NCBI RefSeq assembly: GCF_947502995.1
Contig: NZ_CANNBW010000004.1
Location: 62,001 to 126,000 of the forward strand
Source: an uncultured Tenacibaculum sp.
GTDB lineage: Bacteria; Bacteroidota; Bacteroidia; Flavobacteriales; Flavobacteriaceae
Direction of reading: 5' to 3'
Length of the DNA: 64,000 nt
Made by a program: the position numbers and the translations under genes. Positions 9,097 to 17,914 of the stretch are shown here, one piece after another. The number at the start of each line of letters is the position of its first letter. Position 1 is the stretch's first letter. Below the pieces are notes generated by a model. It was given only the letters and a program-made list of their open reading frames with translations. It ran no database searches and had not been told where the DNA came from.

Positions 9097-10188
9097 ATGA
9101 AAGCTGGAATTGTAGGATTACCTAATGTTGGAAAATCAACTTTATTTAATTGTTTATCAAACGCTAAAGCGCAAAGTGCAAACTTTCCATTCTGTACAAT
9201 AGAACCAAATTTAGGAGTTGTAAATGTACCTGATTATAGATTAGAAAAGTTAGAAGAATTAGTAAATCCTGAAAAAGTTATTCCTGCTACTGTAGAAATC
9301 GTTGATATTGCTGGATTAGTAAGAGGAGCAAGTAAAGGAGAAGGTTTAGGAAATCAGTTCTTAGCAAATATTAGAGAAACGGACGCGATCTTACACGTAT
9401 TAAGATGTTTTGATAACGATAATATTGTACACGTAGATGGTTCTGTAGATCCAATCCGTGATAAAGAAACTATCGATATCGAATTACAACTTAAAGATTT
9501 AGAAGCAGTTGAAAAGAGATTAGAAAAAGTTAAAAGAGCTGCGAAAACAGGAAATAAAGAAGCACAAACAGAACTAGCTTTATTAGAAAAAATTCAAGAA
9601 GTTTTATTAGCTGGAAAATCTGTTCGTACAATAGAGTTCACAGAAAAAGAAGAAGAGTTAGTAAAAACTATGCAGTTTATTACTGCAAAACCTGTTTTAT
9701 ATGTATGTAATGTAGATGAATCTTCTGCTAAAGATGGAAATGCATATGTAGATAAGGTGAGAGAAGAAGTAAAAGATGAAGAAGCAGAAATTATTGTTTT
9801 AGCAGTTGCTACCGAAGCAGATATTGCTGAATTAGAAGATTATGAAGAGCGTCAAATGTTTTTAACGGATATCGGATTAGAAGAGCCAGGTGTTTCTCGT
9901 TTAATTCGTTCTGCATACAAATTATTAGACTTACAAACATATTTCACAGCTGGAGAAAAAGAAGTTAGAGCTTGGACAATTCCTGTAGGTGCTACTGCAC
10001 CACAAGCAGCTGGTGTAATTCACACAGATTTTGAAAAAGGATTTATCCGTGCAGAAACTATTAGCTATAGCGATTATGAAGAATATGGAAGTGAAGCTAA
10101 AGTGAAAGAAGCTGGTAAAGTTAGAGTAGAAGGTAAGGAGTATGTTGTTGCTGATGGTGATGTAATGCACTTCAGATTTAACGTGTAA
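9097..10188 (+). CDS. ychF: YchF/OLA1-family redox-regulated ATPase
   Basis: A 363-residue cytoplasmic P-loop protein, the usual length of YchF. The Walker A motif GLPNVGKST is at residues 7-15, the DxxG motif in DIAGLVRGA near 70, and a C-terminal TGS domain spans about 280-362. YchF binds ribosomes and hydrolyses ATP in preference to GTP; its role is in translation and stress regulation. The gene is monocistronic, with a strong terminator at 10211-10240. Confidence 0.97.
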   Translation: MKAGIVGLPNVGKSTLFNCLSNAKAQSANFPFCTIEPNLGVVNVPDYRLEKLEELVNPEKVIPATVEIVDIAGLVRGASKGEGLGNQFLANIRETDAILHVLRCFDNDNIVHVDGSVDPIRDKETIDIELQLKDLEAVEKRLEKVKRAAKTGNKEAQTELALLEKIQEVLLAGKSVRTIEFTEKEEELVKTMQFITAKPVLYVCNVDESSAKDGNAYVDKVREEVKDEEAEIIVLAVATEADIAELEDYEERQMFLTDIGLEEPGVSRLIRSAYKLLDLQTYFTAGEKEVRAWTIPVGATAPQAAGVIHTDFEKGFIRAETISYSDYEEYGSEAKVKEAGKVRVEGKEYVVADGDVMHFRFNV

Positions 10189-10210
10189 AAAATCTTTCTA
10201 AATAATATAA

Positions 10211-10240
10211 AAAATGCTGTGTAGAAACACAGCATTTTTA
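10211..10240 (+). terminator. Terminator of ychF
   Basis: AAAATGCTGTG (10211-10221) pairs with CACAGCATTTT (10228-10238) around a 6-base loop. T and A runs on both sides let it serve the convergent peptide gene as well. Confidence 0.85.
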
Positions 10241-10264
10241 TTTTAAAGATGATAAAAGTTTTAT

Positions 10265-10480
10265 TTAATATACGTCTAAATCGCTAAAACCATTATCACT
10301 ACATTGATAACCATGACAAGTATAACGACTTAAGTGTGGGTAAACACGAAGCCATTCAGCTTTACTACCAGTACAACAATAGTTATGTTCTGTTGGAGCT
10401 GGTAAATTATTTCCTCCAGTAATTGATTTTAGGTGAATTATATTTAATTTTTTTCCTAAGTTTAAGATTGATTTTTTCAT
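10265..10480 (-). CDS. Double-glycine leader peptide 1 (71 residues)
   Basis: A small secreted-peptide precursor. The leader MKKSILNLGKKLNIIHLKSI ends in a TGG cleavage motif (residues 21-23), and the 48-residue tail that follows holds four cysteines (the CC pair, then C in YTCHGYQC). This is the Bacteroidota bacteriocin-type leader read by C39-peptidase ABC exporters. It is the first of three such genes in a row on this strand. No modifying enzyme or dedicated exporter is nearby. Function of the tail is unknown: bacteriocin, signal or RiPP precursor are all possible. Confidence 0.75.
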   Translation of the reverse strand: MKKSILNLGKKLNIIHLKSITGGNNLPAPTEHNYCCTGSKAEWLRVYPHLSRYTCHGYQCSDNGFSDLDVY

Positions 10481-10572
10481 AATATTGAATTTTAATATTT
10501 GAGTTTAATTTTCTATCATTTAAAGACTTTCATAATCTTTTATTCCCTTATTTCAAATAACTAAGCTCACTA

Positions 10573-10746
10573 TTAATCATTATCCCAATGACCATTAACA
10601 GATCCGGGACCAGAACTAAAAGTCGCTACATTAGAAATATCTTCTCTCCAATGACTATTAGAAGTATTTGATTTTCCTCCAGTGATACCTAAAGTTTTTT
10701 CTTTTTCTATTTTAAAAGTTTTAAACTGTGTGAAATTAGATTTCAT
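10573..10746 (-). CDS. Double-glycine leader peptide 2 (57 residues)
   Basis: A short gene found by reading the minus strand from the ATG at 10744-10746 to a TAA at 10573-10575. The leader starts MKSNFTQFKTFKIEKEKTLG and ends in ITGG (residues 21-24), giving a 33-residue tail rich in Ser, Asn and Gly with no cysteine (KSNTSNSHWRED...). The leader is more diverged than those of its two neighbours, but the length, position and GG motif agree. Confidence 0.7.
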   Translation of the reverse strand: MKSNFTQFKTFKIEKEKTLGITGGKSNTSNSHWREDISNVATFSSGPGSVNGHWDND

Positions 10747-10852
10747 TTTAAATATTTTTAAATGTTTACTTATTAAAATTAAAGATATTAAAGGATGAGA
10801 TATAATAAAAAACTTGATTTTTTTGATCTAAAAATTATGAAGACTTTATTTT

Positions 10853-10888
10853 AAAAAATCGCCTAAAAAAGGAGCCTTTAGGCGATTT
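10853..10888 (-). terminator. Terminator after peptide gene 3
   Basis: AAATCGCCTAAA (10856-10867) pairs with TTTAGGCGATTT (10877-10888); on the minus strand the stem is followed by a T run. It lies just after the stop of the peptide gene at 10896-11072, so that gene has its own transcript. Confidence 0.8.
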
Positions 10889-10895
10889 CTTTTAT

Positions 10896-11072
10896 TTAGC
10901 TACAGTTTTGATTTAATACTTTTCTAGCCCATTTTCTATCTCCTTGAAAACCGCCACCGAAGATAAGGTCTTCTAATGTTTTACAATATTCTTCTCTAGG
11001 TACTCCGCCTAGTACTTTTCTTTGTTCACTTATACTCATTACACTACCTAAGTTTAAAATTGAATTTTTCAT
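10896..11072 (-). CDS. Double-glycine leader peptide 3 (58 residues)
   Basis: Start ATG at 11070-11072, stop TAA at 10896-10898. The leader MKNSILNLGSVMSISEQRKV ends in LGG (residues 21-23), nearly the same first nine residues as peptide 1. The 35-residue tail has two cysteines (EEYCKTL and a C-terminal NQNCS) and a GGG run. It is closed by its own terminator at 10853-10888, unlike a simple tandem operon. Confidence 0.75.
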   Translation of the reverse strand: MKNSILNLGSVMSISEQRKVLGGVPREEYCKTLEDLIFGGGFQGDRKWARKVLNQNCS

Positions 11073-11153
11073 AATAATATTGATTTAAAAATAAATGTAT
11101 TCCTTGATCATTTATCGACATTCAAGGTGTATGTCCGTTTCGCGAAAGTGTTT

Positions 11154-12101
11154 TTAAATATCGTTCGGCAAGTATATTTTTCTTAAACCTCCTTGTTGAC
11201 CAAATTCAGAAACATAAAGAATTCTATTCTTTACGTCTACAGTTATTCCATTAGGTCCATTAAATGAAGCTTCTGTAAAGTTTCCATCTTTAGTTACAGC
11301 ATTACCTGTTCCTATTAATTCAGTTATAGCACCAGTTTTAAGAGAAACTGAGAAAATTTTATTTACAGCAACTCCAGTCGCAAAAACTGTATCATTTAAA
11401 ACGGTAATATAACCTATGCCAAATCCGCTAATAACAATGTTTGGAATTGTAGTAATTGAAGAAACAATTCCTTCTTCTGTAATAGATAAGATTTCTGCGG
11501 TAGCAAAATTGGCAACAATTAAATTTCCTTTACTATCAAAATCAATTCCTACGCATCCTGTTAATCTAGGATCTGAAGCAAAAATTGAAACATTTCCTTT
11601 AGGAGTAATTTTATGAATATTAGGCTCGATAAAGTTTGTTGTGTAGATGTTATCGCCTTTATCTAAAGTTAAACCAGATGGCCAACCAGAAATTGTAGCT
11701 AATATGTTGTGATTACCATTTGGAGATATTTTTAAAAGTTGTCCGTTAGCAGTATTATTAGCATCGTTTATGTAAATATTTCCTTTGGAATCAATTCCAT
11801 TGCCAAGAGGACCAGATAAATTTGTAATACTATCAGTAACTATTCCAGTATTTGTAATTTTAAATAATTTAGTTCCTGTTCCACCAGTATTCAAAAACCT
11901 ACCATATTCAGAAACAATAATATTTCCGTTATTATCAATAGCTATAGCATCATTTCCTGAGAAGTTTGGGATAATGGTTTCAACTAAAGGCTCTCTCTCT
12001 TCAGTATCTTTTATACATTGAGAAAAAGCAAAAGTTATAATAATTATTGGTATAATTTTAATTGAAAAATTGAAGTAATTCTTTTGGAATTTTATCATCA
12101 T
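11154..12101 (-). CDS. NHL/SMP-30-type beta-propeller lipoprotein
   Basis: A 315-residue exported protein. The N-terminus (about 13-29) is hydrophobic and ends in FSQC, a loose lipobox, so the protein is probably anchored as a lipoprotein at C29. The rest is a row of NHL-like blades (IDNNGNIIVSEYG, IDSKGNIYINDA, LDKGDNIYTTNF, FDSKGNLIVANF, VDVKNRILYVSEFG), giving a beta-propeller. The family binds or senses ligands, and some members are lactonases; no clear metal-binding catalytic set was assigned. It may share a transcript with the AraC gene upstream. Confidence 0.75.
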   Translation of the reverse strand: MMIKFQKNYFNFSIKIIPIIIITFAFSQCIKDTEEREPLVETIIPNFSGNDAIAIDNNGNIIVSEYGRFLNTGGTGTKLFKITNTGIVTDSITNLSGPLGNGIDSKGNIYINDANNTANGQLLKISPNGNHNILATISGWPSGLTLDKGDNIYTTNFIEPNIHKITPKGNVSIFASDPRLTGCVGIDFDSKGNLIVANFATAEILSITEEGIVSSITTIPNIVISGFGIGYITVLNDTVFATGVAVNKIFSVSLKTGAITELIGTGNAVTKDGNFTEASFNGPNGITVDVKNRILYVSEFGQQGGLRKIYLPNDI

Positions 12102-12199
12102 GTTTAGATTTATGTTTGAATCAAAACTAGATGGATAAAGCTTCTTAATCGACTGAAATTATACAGTCGCACTTAAAAACTAAGTTTATACGTACGAGT

Positions 12200-13315
12200 T
12201 TATACAGAAATACTTAAATTTTTTATGTATTCTGTTGGTGTTTGTTGCATTATAGTTTTAAATGCTTTATTGAATGTAGATTTAGAGTTAAAACCAGAGT
12301 CTAATGATAAAGCTAATAGAGTATGATTTAAATGTTCTCCTTTCCTAATTTTTTGAATAAAATCTTCAATGCGATAGGTGTTTATATAATCGTAAAAGTT
12401 AGATTTATGTACATTATTCAATAACCAAGATAAATTATTAGTAGAAGTTTTAAGTTCTTTAGCCAATTGTGATAATGTGAGTTTATGATTTAGGTAAATT
12501 TTATTATTAATCATCAGATTATCCAATTCATTTGTTAATCTTTCTATTTCTTGATCATTTACTCGCTCTTTTTTAACTGTATATTTTTTATTCTGAAGTT
12601 GAACTCTAAAAATTTCTGGTTGCTTTAAACTATAAAACCCTACGATATAAATAAAAACAGTTAGGCTTATCCAAATTGAACTATAGCTTATATAATTTAA
12701 AATTTCAAATTTTAAAAAGTAGTTAGAAAAACTAATAATCCAGAAAAGAATAGATGCACTAATTCCAAAAATTATAAATGATAAATACTGATATACATTT
12801 TGTGTATATGAAAGCTCATTCTTTTCTTTCATTTTATATTTTTTAATCATCAGATATGTTAATGAAAAATAAAATATATTAGAAAGTAGCGCTAAAAATT
12901 CAGTAGTAAAATAAATAAAGTCAAATCGACCTGCTCTAATCATTGCTATTAAGTCTGTGTAATTAATAAAAAGTAATCCTAAACTATAAATCAAATGTAT
13001 AATAGCTGGAACGTAATGATAAAAAGCAAGATTTTTTTTATGATTTGTAAGTAATTTGTTAGTGTAAGCATATAGTAATGGACCGAAAATAAAAATTACG
13101 GTTTCAAATATCATAGCCAACCGATATAATAAAGGTGTATAATATTTGAACAGGAAAATTCGACCTATTAGCATTAAAGTAGCCGAAAATAATAATAGAG
13201 AAAGTATTTTATTCGCTTTTCTATTGTTTTTGCAAACAAATAAGATTGTAAAACCTAAGAAAATCCCTTGACTTACTCCCAATAATAATATTAAATCGAT
13301 AAAGTTAAATTTCAT
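12200..13315 (-). CDS. Membrane-anchored AraC-family transcriptional regulator
   Basis: A 371-residue protein. Residues 1 to about 235 form roughly seven membrane helices, and the C-terminal 100 residues form a double helix-turn-helix AraC domain (SQLAKELKTSTNNLSWLLN; then LALSLDSGFNSKSTFNKAFK and QTPTEYIKNL). This arrangement is common in Flavobacteriia and joins a membrane sensor to DNA binding. It lies upstream of the NHL lipoprotein and the peptide genes on the same strand, so it is a candidate regulator of them; that is inference only. Confidence 0.88.
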   Translation of the reverse strand: MKFNFIDLILLLGVSQGIFLGFTILFVCKNNRKANKILSLLLFSATLMLIGRIFLFKYYTPLLYRLAMIFETVIFIFGPLLYAYTNKLLTNHKKNLAFYHYVPAIIHLIYSLGLLFINYTDLIAMIRAGRFDFIYFTTEFLALLSNIFYFSLTYLMIKKYKMKEKNELSYTQNVYQYLSFIIFGISASILFWIISFSNYFLKFEILNYISYSSIWISLTVFIYIVGFYSLKQPEIFRVQLQNKKYTVKKERVNDQEIERLTNELDNLMINNKIYLNHKLTLSQLAKELKTSTNNLSWLLNNVHKSNFYDYINTYRIEDFIQKIRKGEHLNHTLLALSLDSGFNSKSTFNKAFKTIMQQTPTEYIKNLSISV

Positions 13316-13517
13316 ATCATTTTTTTAGCAAATCTAATTTACTTTGAGACGAAAATAGACCGTTTGTATACAAAACTACGCTTTTTTAAAAGCTTAATTC
13401 AATACTTTTAATCATTATGACTTTTAAAAAAGATATTAAATAAACTTTTCTATACATTTTTACAGGCAATAAAATTTATATTCTTAGTTTTAAATAATTA
13501 ATTGAAATTACTATCAC

Positions 13518-14261
13518 ATGAATAATAATTTAGCAGTACTTATAGATGGAGACAATATATCTTCAAGCTATGTTGAAGAAATGATGGAAGAAATAGCTAA
13601 ATATGGTAATCCTACAATTAAAAGAATTTATGGAGATTGGACAAAGCCTGGGCTAACGAAATGGAAAAATTTACTTTTAGAAAATGCGATAATACCAATT
13701 CAGCAATATGGATATACTCGAGGTAAGAATGCTACAGATTCTGCAATGATTATCGATGCTATGGATATTTTGTATAGTGGTAAAGTAGATGGTTTTTGTT
13801 TGGTTTCTAGTGATAGTGATTTTACACGATTAGCTACAAGATTACGTGAAGCTGGAATGACAGTGATTGGAATAGGAGAGAAGAAGACACCAAATCCTTT
13901 TATAGTTGCTTGTGATAGGTTTATTTACATAGAAATACTAAAAAAACAAACAGAAGAGAAAGTAGAATCTAAAGCACCAACGGTTGATAAAATCACAAAA
14001 AAAGAAATAGGTTTAATATCTTCAACTATCAATGATTTATCTGATGATGATGGCTGGGCTTTTCTTGGTGATGTTGGTAGTTTAATTCAAAAAAAGAGAC
14101 CTAATTTTGATTCTAGAAATTATGGATTTGAAAAATTAACACCTCTAATTAAATCAATAGGTAAATACGATATTGAACGTAGAGAGAATCAGAAAAATAA
14201 ACATCAATTAATATTTGTTAGGATTAAATCTAAAACTACAACTCGAACAAAGAAAAATTAA
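13518..14261 (+). CDS. NYN domain / OST-HTH (LOTUS) protein, DUF88 family
   Basis: A 247-residue cytoplasmic protein. The N-terminal NYN domain has the acidic set LIDGDNI (D10, D12), ATDSAMIIDAMD and SSDSDFTRLA that forms the metal site of PIN-like RNases (LabA/MARF1 type). The C-terminal 80 residues (DDGWAFLGDVGSLIQKKRPNFD...) are an OST-HTH/LOTUS RNA-binding domain. The family is expected to cut or bind structured RNA; the target is unknown. It stands alone, upstream of the sigma-bS21-Csp group. Confidence 0.88.
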   Translation: MNNNLAVLIDGDNISSSYVEEMMEEIAKYGNPTIKRIYGDWTKPGLTKWKNLLLENAIIPIQQYGYTRGKNATDSAMIIDAMDILYSGKVDGFCLVSSDSDFTRLATRLREAGMTVIGIGEKKTPNPFIVACDRFIYIEILKKQTEEKVESKAPTVDKITKKEIGLISSTINDLSDDDGWAFLGDVGSLIQKKRPNFDSRNYGFEKLTPLIKSIGKYDIERRENQKNKHQLIFVRIKSKTTTRTKKN

Positions 14262-14577
14262 CACACATAAATTTTAAAGTTGAATAATCCTTTTTTTATC
14301 TCTAACAAAGGGCTACCTTTGAGAAATATATTTAAATTGTAAATTAAATTACAAACGGATTCTTTAGTTTAACTTTCTTTCACTAAGACAATCAGACAAC
14401 TTATCCCTATTGCGCTTTAATTCTTTTCTATTTATATGAAACTCAATTATACTACCTGAATAAGGTTTTTTTAGTTGAAAATGAAAAACTTGTATTAATA
14501 TTTAAGTTTTTTATTACGCTAATTCAAATTTGATGAGTTTACTAAACTAATGACATTTAATTTAAGAAGTTAAGCGT
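14262..14577 (+). promoter_or_regulatory. 316-base intergenic region before the sigma gene
   Basis: No gene was found. TACCTTTG at 14314-14321 matches the -7 box, which would give a leader of about 250 bases for the sigma factor gene. The rest is A/T-rich with no strong hairpin. Confidence 0.35.
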
Positions 14578-15441
14578 ATGAGACAACTCAAAATTATTAA
14601 ACAAGTTACCAACAGAGAATCAAAGTCTCTTGATAAATATTTACATGATATTGGTAAGATAAGTTTGATAACAGCTAATGAGGAAGTCGAATTAAGTAAA
14701 AAAATACGTGAAGGAGATCAAAAAGCATTAGAAATTTTAGTAGGTGCAAATTTACGTTTTGTAGTTTCTGTAGCAAAACAATACCAAAATCATGGGTTAA
14801 AGTTGATAGATTTAATAAATGAAGGAAATATAGGTTTAGTAAAAGCGGCTCAACGTTTTGATGAAACAAGGGGATTTAAATTTATATCATATGCAGTTTG
14901 GTGGATTAGACAGTCTATATTACAAGCTTTAGCAGAACAATCTAGAATTGTAAGATTACCTCTAAATAGAATAGGAGACATTAATAAAATTAATAAAGCT
15001 GTTGTACGTTTAGAACAAGACAATGAAAGAGCTCCTTCAGTCAATGAAATAGCTAAGTTTCTAGATATGTCTGTTACTAATGTTAAGGAATCCATGAAGA
15101 ATTCTAGTAGACATTTATCTATGGATGCTCCTTTGATAGATGGTGAAAATTCTAATCTATACGATGTATATAGTTCAGGAGAATTGTCTAATGCAGAAAA
15201 AGAGTTAAATACTCAATCTTTGCGTATTGAGATTGAAAGAGTCTTAAAAACATTATCTCCAAGAGAATCAGATGTGATAAGATTATTTTATGGCTTGGGA
15301 GAAGAAAACTCAATGACATTAGAAGAAATAGGAGAAATTTATGATTTAACAAGAGAAAGAGTTCGACAGATAAAAGAAAAGGCTTTAAGACGATTAAGAC
15401 ATGTATCTAAATCAAAATCTTTAATAGCCTATTTAGGATAA
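14578..15441 (+). CDS. RpoD-like group 1/2 sigma-70 factor (probable paralogue of the primary sigma)
   Basis: A 287-residue sigma factor of the short Bacteroidota RpoD type, with regions 1.2 to 4.2 ([65 protein letters not shown]). The start [15 protein letters not shown] matches the family start exactly. Several positions differ from the highly conserved primary sigma as I recall it (for example VGANLRFV rather than [18 protein letters not shown] rather than KIGSINKINK), which suggests a second, alternative copy. It is followed within 30 bases by a bS21 gene. Confidence 0.85.
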   Translation: MRQLKIIKQVTNRESKSLDKYLHDIGKISLITANEEVELSKKIREGDQKALEILVGANLRFVVSVAKQYQNHGLKLIDLINEGNIGLVKAAQRFDETRGFKFISYAVWWIRQSILQALAEQSRIVRLPLNRIGDINKINKAVVRLEQDNERAPSVNEIAKFLDMSVTNVKESMKNSSRHLSMDAPLIDGENSNLYDVYSSGELSNAEKELNTQSLRIEIERVLKTLSPRESDVIRLFYGLGEENSMTLEEIGEIYDLTRERVRQIKEKALRRLRHVSKSKSLIAYLG

Positions 15442-15469
15442 AAATAATTAATAAATAATAATAACAAAT

Positions 15470-15661
15470 ATGTTAATAATAAAAGTAAAGGACGGTGAGA
15501 ATATCGATAGAGCATTAAAACGATATAGAAAAAAATTTAAAGACACAAAGCTTTTACGTGAACTTAGAGGTAGAAGAGAATACGTAAAGGAATCTGTTAG
15601 AAGAAGAGAAGAAGTGAAAAAAGCAGAATATAAACAACAAGTATTATTAAAAGATAATTAA
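15470..15661 (+). CDS. rpsU: Ribosomal protein bS21 (possible paralogue)
   Basis: A 63-residue basic protein with the bS21 signature DGENIDRALKRYRKKF and the arginine-rich helix REYVKESVRRREEVKK. bS21 sits near the 3' end of 16S rRNA on the small subunit. The C-terminal half diverges from the usual flavobacterial bS21 as I recall it, and the gene follows a sigma-factor gene. No Shine-Dalgarno sequence is present: the 28 bases before the ATG are only A and T apart from one C. This may be a second bS21 for special conditions. Confidence 0.85.
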   Translation: MLIIKVKDGENIDRALKRYRKKFKDTKLLRELRGRREYVKESVRRREEVKKAEYKQQVLLKDN

Positions 15662-15667
15662 TATTAT

Positions 15668-15700
15668 TTTGTTTTATTAAAAAATAAAGAACTACATTTG
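15668..15700 (+). promoter_or_regulatory. Promoter of the cold-shock gene
   Basis: TTTG (15668-15671) and TACATTTG (15693-15700) are 21 bases apart, a good Bacteroidota promoter. It predicts a 5' untranslated leader of about 185 bases (15707-15891) before the cold-shock start, as is common for cold-shock mRNAs. Confidence 0.65.
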
Positions 15701-15891
15701 CAGTGTTCAAAATAGAACGCCTTTTCAAATTAGGGTAGTACAATAAGTTTTTTTGAGTTTTCTCTTTCCTTCTTTATTCCAATTACTTTATTTTTTCAAG
15801 TGTTTTTTTTAGACTTAAATGTAAGTTAATACTATTCATTTACGTGTTCTAATTTGAATAAAAAAGAATATTAAAATATAAATTAAGTAAA

Positions 15892-16083
15892 ATGCAAGAA
15901 GGTACAGTAAAGTTTTTTAACACTACAAAAGGATTTGGATTCATAACAGATAATTCAGGACAAGATATTTTTGTTCATAATTCTGGTTTGATAGATGAAA
16001 TTAGAGATGGTGATAAAGTACAATTCGAAACTGAACGAGGAAAAAAAGGAATGAACGCAGTTAATGTAGAAGTTCTTGACTAA
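15892..16083 (+). CDS. Cold-shock domain protein (CspA family)
   Basis: A 63-residue OB-fold protein that binds single-stranded RNA and DNA. It has RNP1 (KGFGFIT, about residues 14-20) and RNP2 (DIFVHNS), and the usual start MQEGTVKFFN. It acts as an RNA chaperone. It follows the sigma and bS21 genes but has its own promoter and a long untranslated leader, and two terminators follow it. Confidence 0.95.
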   Translation: MQEGTVKFFNTTKGFGFITDNSGQDIFVHNSGLIDEIRDGDKVQFETERGKKGMNAVNVEVLD

Positions 16084-16096
16084 AATGTATTAAAAT

Positions 16097-16125
16097 ATCT
16101 CCAAAGACGTTTGGAGATTCTTTTT
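16097..16125 (+). terminator. First terminator after the cold-shock gene
   Basis: ATCTCCAAA (16097-16105) pairs with TTTGGAGAT (16110-16118), loop GACG, followed by TCTTTTT. Confidence 0.8.
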
Positions 16126-16137
16126 CATAGCAATTTT

Positions 16138-16166
16138 CCCACTCAATCTTTGAGTGGGTTTTTTTA
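16138..16166 (+). terminator. Second terminator after the cold-shock gene
   Basis: CCCACTCAA (16138-16146) pairs with TTGAGTGGG (16150-16158) around a 3-base loop and is followed by eight T. Two terminators in a row suggest strong transcription upstream. Confidence 0.85.
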
Positions 16167-16300
16167 TGATAAAACTGATAATTATTTTTTGGAGTTTACC
16201 TTTTGATAATCATTCTGTTATGTGTTTTTTATTGTTTTGACAGTTGTAATTGTAGTTTTTGTTAAAGAATAAAGACTAAAACAAGCTGTATTTTTACTTC

Positions 16301-17197
16301 ATGAAAATTAGAAATAAGCAATTATTAGGTTTTATTATCGGAATTTTAGGGATCGTTTTGTTTTCTTCAAAAGCAGTTTTGGTAAAGTTATTATACAAAC
16401 ACGATGTTCCGATGATCACTGCTTTATTTTTAAGAATGATTTTCTCTTTTCCATTTTATGTTTTTATTTTAATATCTTCTTCAAAAAAGAATACAAATAG
16501 TAAAATTTCTACAAAGAACTTTATTTGGATTTTATTTTTTGGTTTTGTAGGATATTACTTGGCAAGTCTTTTCGATTTTATTGGTTTAACTTACATTAAA
16601 GCAAGTTTAGAAAGGGTTATTTTATTTGTATATCCCACAATTGTTCTCTTATTTAATTTCCTGTTTTTAAAAGAAAAAATTAGCAAACAACAACTTGTAG
16701 CGACATTAGTTACTTACATAGGAATAGCAATCGCTTTTGGTGCCGAAGTTTCTGTTTCAGGATCTAATGTAGTTTTAGGAGGTTTCTTTGTATCATTATC
16801 GGCAATTACTTACGCATCATATTTGGTTGGAACAGGTTGGTTAATTCCTAAAATAGGAGTGGTTCGATTTACATCTTACGTTATGTTGGTATCTTGTATT
16901 TGTGTATTTATTCATTACGCTATCATTTCAGAAACATCTATTTTTAGTTATTCCTCAGAAGTATATGTATTAGGTTTTTTAATTGCCATTTTTGCAACAG
17001 TAATACCTTCCTTTTTAGTTTCTTGGTCTATTAAATTAATATCTTCTTCAAATTTTGCCATTTTAGCATCATTAGGACCAGTTTCTACTATAATTTTAGC
17101 AGTAATTTTTTTAGATGAATATCTTTCATTATTACAATTATTAGGAACATTAGTCGTAATCATTGGAGTGTTGTTAATTTCCAGAAATAAGAAGTAA
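16301..17197 (+). CDS. EamA/DMT-family inner-membrane transporter
   Basis: A 298-residue protein with ten predicted membrane helices arranged as two EamA repeats, for example SKAVLVKLLYKHDVPMITAL in repeat 1 and SNFAILASLGPVSTIILAVI in repeat 2, ending in a short basic tail (SRNKK). The drug/metabolite transporter superfamily exports or imports small molecules; the substrate cannot be predicted. It is followed 45 bases later by the DUF2461 gene on the same strand. Confidence 0.88.
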   Translation: MKIRNKQLLGFIIGILGIVLFSSKAVLVKLLYKHDVPMITALFLRMIFSFPFYVFILISSSKKNTNSKISTKNFIWILFFGFVGYYLASLFDFIGLTYIKASLERVILFVYPTIVLLFNFLFLKEKISKQQLVATLVTYIGIAIAFGAEVSVSGSNVVLGGFFVSLSAITYASYLVGTGWLIPKIGVVRFTSYVMLVSCICVFIHYAIISETSIFSYSSEVYVLGFLIAIFATVIPSFLVSWSIKLISSSNFAILASLGPVSTIILAVIFLDEYLSLLQLLGTLVVIIGVLLISRNKK

Positions 17198-17242
17198 AGT
17201 AGCTTGCTAAAATGTAGTATCTTTATTCTAAAATAAATCTTA

Positions 17243-17914
17243 ATGAAACTTAGCACAGATACTTTTCAATTTTTAAATAAACTTGCTGAAAATAACACGA
17301 GAGAATGGTTTGCTGATAATAAACCTGAATTCGATACCATTCAAAAAGATGTAAAACAATTTTACAAAGCGATTCAAGAAAAACTTGAGGTTCATGATGA
17401 AATTGAAAAGCATAAGTTTTTTAGAATTTATAGAGATGTGCGTTTTTCAAAAGATAAAACACCTTATAAAACACATTTTGCAGGATCTTTCTCAAGAAAT
17501 GGTGCACATTTAAGAGGTGGATATTATTTGCGATTAAAACCCGGAGAAAGCTTTTTAGCAGGAGGCTTTTGGGAACCTAATAAAGAAGATTTATTTAGAA
17601 TTCGAAAAGAAATAGAAATAGATGCTTCAGAATTTAGAGATATTTTAGCTGATACTGAATTTCAAAAGTATTTTGGAGATAAATTTGAAGGAGATGAATT
17701 AAAAACTGCTCCTAAAGGATTTGACAAAACGCATCCAGATATTGATTTAATTCGTAAAAAAGGATACATAGCAATTCGAAATTTTACTGACAAAGAAGTA
17801 CTTTCTTCTAACTTTATAAATGAAATTGATGTCTCATACAAAGCATTACGTCCATTTTTTGATTTAATGAGTTCTGTGTTAACCACAAACTTAAACGGAG
17901 AATCAATACTTTAA
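17243..17914 (+). CDS. DUF2461 (TIGR02453) family protein
   Basis: A 223-residue soluble protein matching the DUF2461 pattern: an early NNTREWFADNKPEFD, the central RIYRDVRFSKDKTPYKTHF, then GGYYLRLKPGESFLAGGFW. The family is widespread in Bacteroidota and has no established function. No signal peptide or membrane segment. It is likely co-transcribed with the transporter gene upstream, or stands alone. Confidence 0.85.
   Translation: MKLSTDTFQFLNKLAENNTREWFADNKPEFDTIQKDVKQFYKAIQEKLEVHDEIEKHKFFRIYRDVRFSKDKTPYKTHFAGSFSRNGAHLRGGYYLRLKPGESFLAGGFWEPNKEDLFRIRKEIEIDASEFRDILADTEFQKYFGDKFEGDELKTAPKGFDKTHPDIDLIRKKGYIAIRNFTDKEVLSSNFINEIDVSYKALRPFFDLMSSVLTTNLNGESIL

Noticed and set aside
12150..12169. 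CGACTG/CAGTCG hairpin between the NHL and AraC genes, as a terminator
   Set aside because: It has no T run on either strand; it could be an operator but nothing supports that.
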